Shown: in pieces, positions 61,425 through 64,000 of the stretch | Layout: every line of letters begins with the position of its first letter | Numbering within the stretch: the first letter of the stretch is position 1 | Assembly (NCBI GenBank): GCA_002917075.1 | Contig: NTMA01000001.1 | Location: forward strand, 868,001-932,000 | Length of the DNA stretch: 64,000 bases | DNA from: Hawksworthiomyces lignivorus | Taxonomy: Eukaryota; Ascomycota; Sordariomycetes; Ophiostomatales; Ophiostomataceae | Direction: 5' to 3' | Notes under the pieces: generated by a model | Databases searched by the model: none | What the model saw: the letters and a program-made list of their open reading frames with translations, nothing else | Told to the model about the DNA's origin: nothing | Made by a program: the position numbers and the translations under genes

Positions 61425-63947
61425 TCAGTCTTTCCAGATTTCCATCAGGTCATCCGCCCGCCACTGGGCGCCCCAGCCGCTCTCGCGCTGGATGCGCTGG
61501 AGCAGGTCCAGGATGGCACGGTGCTCGGAGACGCGGCTCATGCAGCGGCCAGCGACCCACAGCGGCTGGATGCTGTTGGTCCAGGCGCCGTGGTGGTGGT
61601 TGGTGATGGAGATGCCGCAGATGCGGCGGGCGTGCCAGAGGATGGACTGCGGCGGCCGCGGCGGCATGCGCCCGCCGCCGCCCGGGGAGCCCGACAGGCT
61701 GGAGAAGCTGACCAGCGCGGGCATGTTCTGCAGCATGAGGATGGCCGCGGTGTGGTACAGCTGGTTGCCCGAGATGGCGGCCGGGTTGCTGTAGAGCACG
61801 GTGGGGAAGGGCGCGGACTCGGACCGCGGAATGGTCATGATCTCGTGCATCTCCTCTGGGCGGCGCACGTGCCAGTCGTCAATGTAGCGCCACAGCCTGA
61901 GCCAGCGCGCGCGGTAGCTCTCGCTGTACACGGGCGGCACGGGGGTCGCAGGCGCGCCGGCGGCGGTGGCGGCGGCGGCGGCGTGCTCTGGGTCCGGCGG
62001 GCTGTGCCCGTAGAGCAGGTCCAGCACCTGGGCCACCAGGTAGACGGCGTGGTTGGCAGACATGTCAAAGCCGGGCGTGGCGCGGAACAGGCCCTCGTCG
62101 GCGTCGAGGTCGATGAGGGTGGCCCACTGGCGCACCGGGATCAGCGTGGGCACGGACGAGATGAGGCCGCCGCAGACGTCCATGCGCGCGAACAGCCAGA
62201 ACAGCCCCTGCTCGACGCCGCCGACGAAGCCGGTGGTGCCCACGGCCTGCAGCAGCGCCGCGCAGCCGTCCAGGTGGCGCTTCCACGCCTTGGGCGAGCA
62301 GCTCATCATCTCGAGCACGCACAGCACCACACACGCCGCGATAACGGCCGTCTTGCGCGTGTGCAGCTGCGGAAGCAGCAGGTGAATCGCCTGCTGGTAC
62401 AGCGCAAGGCTGCGGCCCGTCTGGCTGCGCGCCTTGGCAGCCGCTGCCGCAGCCGCTGCCGCTGCCGCCGTCGGCGGTATTGCTGCTGCTCGGCCTCGCC
62501 CTCGGCCTCGGTCGCCATCTCGGTCACGATCTCGATCCCGGTTTCGGTGTCGGTGCGCATCTGCCATGTCCTCTTGCTCTTGCCCCTTTCGCTCTAGCTG
62601 TCGCGCTGACAGGGCCAACATGGCATACCGCAGCGAGGGATTATTTTGCGCCAGGATCGGAAGCATATACTGGAACGGCCGGTCGTTGCTGAACTTGTCT
62701 AACCAAGGCGCGATTTCTTCAACCCAGTTGGTGAACAGTTCCGCCTCGTCCTCCTGCGACAGGGCAGGCGCTTGGTGGTCGTCCAGCAGAAGATGCTCTG
62801 GCCGCTCGAGCGGCGGCATGCCTGTTGTTTCAGTCGTGTCCAGAGCGGCGGTATTTCCATTTCTATCTCGGTGTTCATATCTATGTTCATCTTCATCTTC
62901 ATCGACTGTGAGGTATGGCTTATCTAGAAACGTATCTCTCCCTTGCTTATTTTTATCTTTCTCCAACAAGCTAGCACCAGGCCCCCCGTGCCCTAGCGAC
63001 GTTCCAGGCTGCGTTGGCGTGTTGGACCGAACCTCGTGGATAATGTGGCTCCGCAGCGTCGAGTGAAGCTCATGGTACGCGGACCCTTGCTGAAAGATGC
63101 TGTCGTCGAAAAACGGCCATGGAGAAGAAAAAGCCGTGGCGGCAGCCACAGCGTAGTCGTGCGGGAAAGTGTCACTCCCGAAGGAGCAGTGGGTCTCGGT
63201 GGTGTATGGAGACGAAGTCGACGTCTCTGCTCTATTGACACCTTGGCGCAGGGATACAAGCGTGGCGATTACGCCGCTGTCTGCGTTGAGACTGGTCGAC
63301 ACAGATGATGTCGGCGTGACGACAGCTGGCACATCGTCGTCGCAGCCTTGTCCCGTGGGCCGCTCCGTCGAAGGGAGTACAAGGTCGAATGGCTGGTCAG
63401 ATGCAGATAGCGGTGACACGCTCCCAGTGGAAGTGGATGCGACGGCATTGGGTACGCTGTATCTGGCCCCGGGTAAGAAGCTGCGGTGGCCTCCGCTGTT
63501 GTCCAGTTTGCTGGGCAGGAGGCTGGGCTTGACAGAGAGCAGAGGATCTGGGCGGCCAGCACCAAGTGCATTCACCAGTAAAGGTCCAGTGCTGTAAGCG
63601 GGGACGCATGAGCAGGCCGCGGGCACTCGTCTCCGGCCACCGGTATCATGATGTCGGCATTGGCTGTTGGCGCTTTGAAAATCGCCAACGAGAGAAAATG
63701 CATTGTGGCTCCGAAACGACACCCGGAGACCCCACTCACAGACCTCGTTGCGCCGTGCACACGCCTGGCACGTCGGCTGGCGCTCGTCGCACTTGCGTTT
63801 CCGACGCCGACAGTTGAGACAGCCGCTCCGGGAGCGTACCTTCTTGGTTCGAGGGATCGTTGTCGGCTCTTCGGCCGGCTTTGCCGATGCTTCCGGTGAC
63901 TCGCTTGAACTCGGCATGCTCGACTCCAAATCAATCAAAATCATCAA
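61425..63947 (-). CDS. Zn(II)2Cys6 transcription factor
   Basis: 840 residues, one exon. Cluster C43-x2-C46-x6-C53-x6-C60-x2-C63-x6-C70, followed by EWGLRVSFRSHNAFSL, a junction usual in regulators with the fungal_trans_2 (PF11951) domain. That domain occupies the C-terminal half: LFTNWVEEIAPWLDKFSNDRPFQYMLPILAQNNPSLRYAMLALSARQLER, later SRSLALYQQAIHLLLPQL, then MDVCGGLISSVPTLIPVRQW. Two low-complexity insertions interrupt it: an Arg/Asp/Gly-rich repeat and a polyalanine run. A start at the ATG of MPSSSESPE (codon 11) is equally possible. Regulated genes unknown. Confidence 0.9.
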   Translation of the reverse strand: MMILIDLESSMPSSSESPEASAKPAEEPTTIPRTKKVRSRSGCLNCRRRKRKCDERQPTCQACARRNEVCEWGLRVSFRSHNAFSLVGDFQSANSQCRHHDTGGRRRVPAACSCVPAYSTGPLLVNALGAGRPDPLLSVKPSLLPSKLDNSGGHRSFLPGARYSVPNAVASTSTGSVSPLSASDQPFDLVLPSTERPTGQGCDDDVPAVVTPTSSVSTSLNADSGVIATLVSLRQGVNRAETSTSSPYTTETHCSFGSDTFPHDYAVAAATAFSSPWPFFDDSIFQQGSAYHELHSTLRSHIIHEVRSNTPTQPGTSLGHGGPGASLLEKDKNKQGRDTFLDKPYLTVDEDEDEHRYEHRDRNGNTAALDTTETTGMPPLERPEHLLLDDHQAPALSQEDEAELFTNWVEEIAPWLDKFSNDRPFQYMLPILAQNNPSLRYAMLALSARQLERKGQEQEDMADAHRHRNRDRDRDRDGDRGRGRGRAAAIPPTAAAAAAAAAAAKARSQTGRSLALYQQAIHLLLPQLHTRKTAVIAACVVLCVLEMMSCSPKAWKRHLDGCAALLQAVGTTGFVGGVEQGLFWLFARMDVCGGLISSVPTLIPVRQWATLIDLDADEGLFRATPGFDMSANHAVYLVAQVLDLLYGHSPPDPEHAAAAATAAGAPATPVPPVYSESYRARWLRLWRYIDDWHVRRPEEMHEIMTIPRSESAPFPTVLYSNPAAISGNQLYHTAAILMLQNMPALVSFSSLSGSPGGGGRMPPRPPQSILWHARRICGISITNHHHGAWTNSIQPLWVAGRCMSRVSEHRAILDLLQRIQRESGWGAQWRADDLMEIWKD
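62434..62570. repeat. Coding low-complexity: polyalanine plus RD/RG repeats
   Basis: GCx-codon repeats encode about 12 consecutive alanines (roughly 62437-62472), next to alternating RD and RG dipeptides (about 62495-62560) within the Zn2Cys6 gene. Confidence 0.8.
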
Positions 63948-64000
63948 ATTGTGGGGACAGTAGCGAAAGTAATTACCGGGCGACGGAAACGGACAGGAAT

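Noticed and set aside
61395..62597. 400-codon plus-strand ORF over the large Zn2Cys6 gene
   Set aside because: Antisense shadow of a GC-rich exon; low-complexity Arg/Gly/Ala composition and no domain.
1..64000. Secondary-metabolite (PKS/NRPS/terpene) cluster
   Set aside because: No synthase backbone or tailoring set typical of such clusters; the enzymes are mainly hydrolases, an aldolase, reductases and oxygenases.
1..64000. CRISPR arrays or intact transposons
   Set aside because: No regularly spaced repeats, terminal repeats, transposase or reverse transcriptase were seen; the organism is eukaryotic.

Overview
The window is nuclear DNA of a filamentous ascomycete (Pezizomycotina; I cannot narrow it further). 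The evidence is short GT-AG introns of about 48-112 nt, several Zn(II)2Cys6 regulators, many major-facilitator transporters, an intron-bearing tRNA-Leu, GC-richer genes in AT-richer spacers, and genes on both strands without operons. There is no PKS, NRPS or terpene synthase backbone, no CRISPR array and no intact transposon. The region looks like several small-molecule catabolic gene groups placed side by side.

Layout. 1-6.3 kb: partial MFS transporter, NmrA-like protein divergent from a Zn2Cys6 regulator, and a cupin. 6.7-10.2 kb: a UPF1-like SF1 helicase. 11.2-25.6 kb (module A): mitochondrial aconitase paralogue, Zn2Cys6 regulator, divergent sugar-porter-type MFS, RraA-type aldolase, divergent ATP-grasp ligase, LigI-like amidohydrolase and divergent mitochondrial citrate-type carrier. 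26.6-34.2 kb: Dal5-like transporter, DFR-like NAD(P) reductase and another MFS transporter. 35.2-48.9 kb (module B): C2H2/Zn2Cys6 composite regulator, FAD monooxygenase, acetoacetate-decarboxylase-family protein, VOC dioxygenase-like protein, SDR, dienelactone hydrolase, FAH-family hydrolase, tRNA-Leu and a second SDR. 49.5-55.3 kb: two TRI12-type MFS transporters. 56.5-63.9 kb: a zinc-knuckle ORF, a C2H2-like protein and a large Zn2Cys6 regulator.

Module A is the most interesting part. Its enzyme set matches the lower part of the 2-pyrone-4,6-dicarboxylate / 4-oxalomesaconate route: lactone hydrolase, hydratase on a tricarboxylate, then retro-aldol to pyruvate and oxaloacetate. A citrate-type carrier would link it to the mitochondrion. 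All four promoter regions serving its seven genes carry the same inverted repeat, YGGA-N4-TCCR (six exact copies, two with one mismatch). This points to one regulon, plausibly under the regulator encoded inside it. The substrate is inferred, not shown.

Module B has the parts for hydroxylation, extradiol cleavage and side-chain processing of a phenolic acid. A perfect CGGCGG-N4-CCGCCG palindrome lies between its divergent monooxygenase and decarboxylase genes. Other observations are a structured, 5S-rRNA-like sequence at about 41.8 kb, a probable GC-AG intron in the Dal5-like gene, and an in-frame TAG or very short intron near the start of the helicase gene. Gene models below were spliced by hand; every junction given was checked for reading phase unless stated otherwise.
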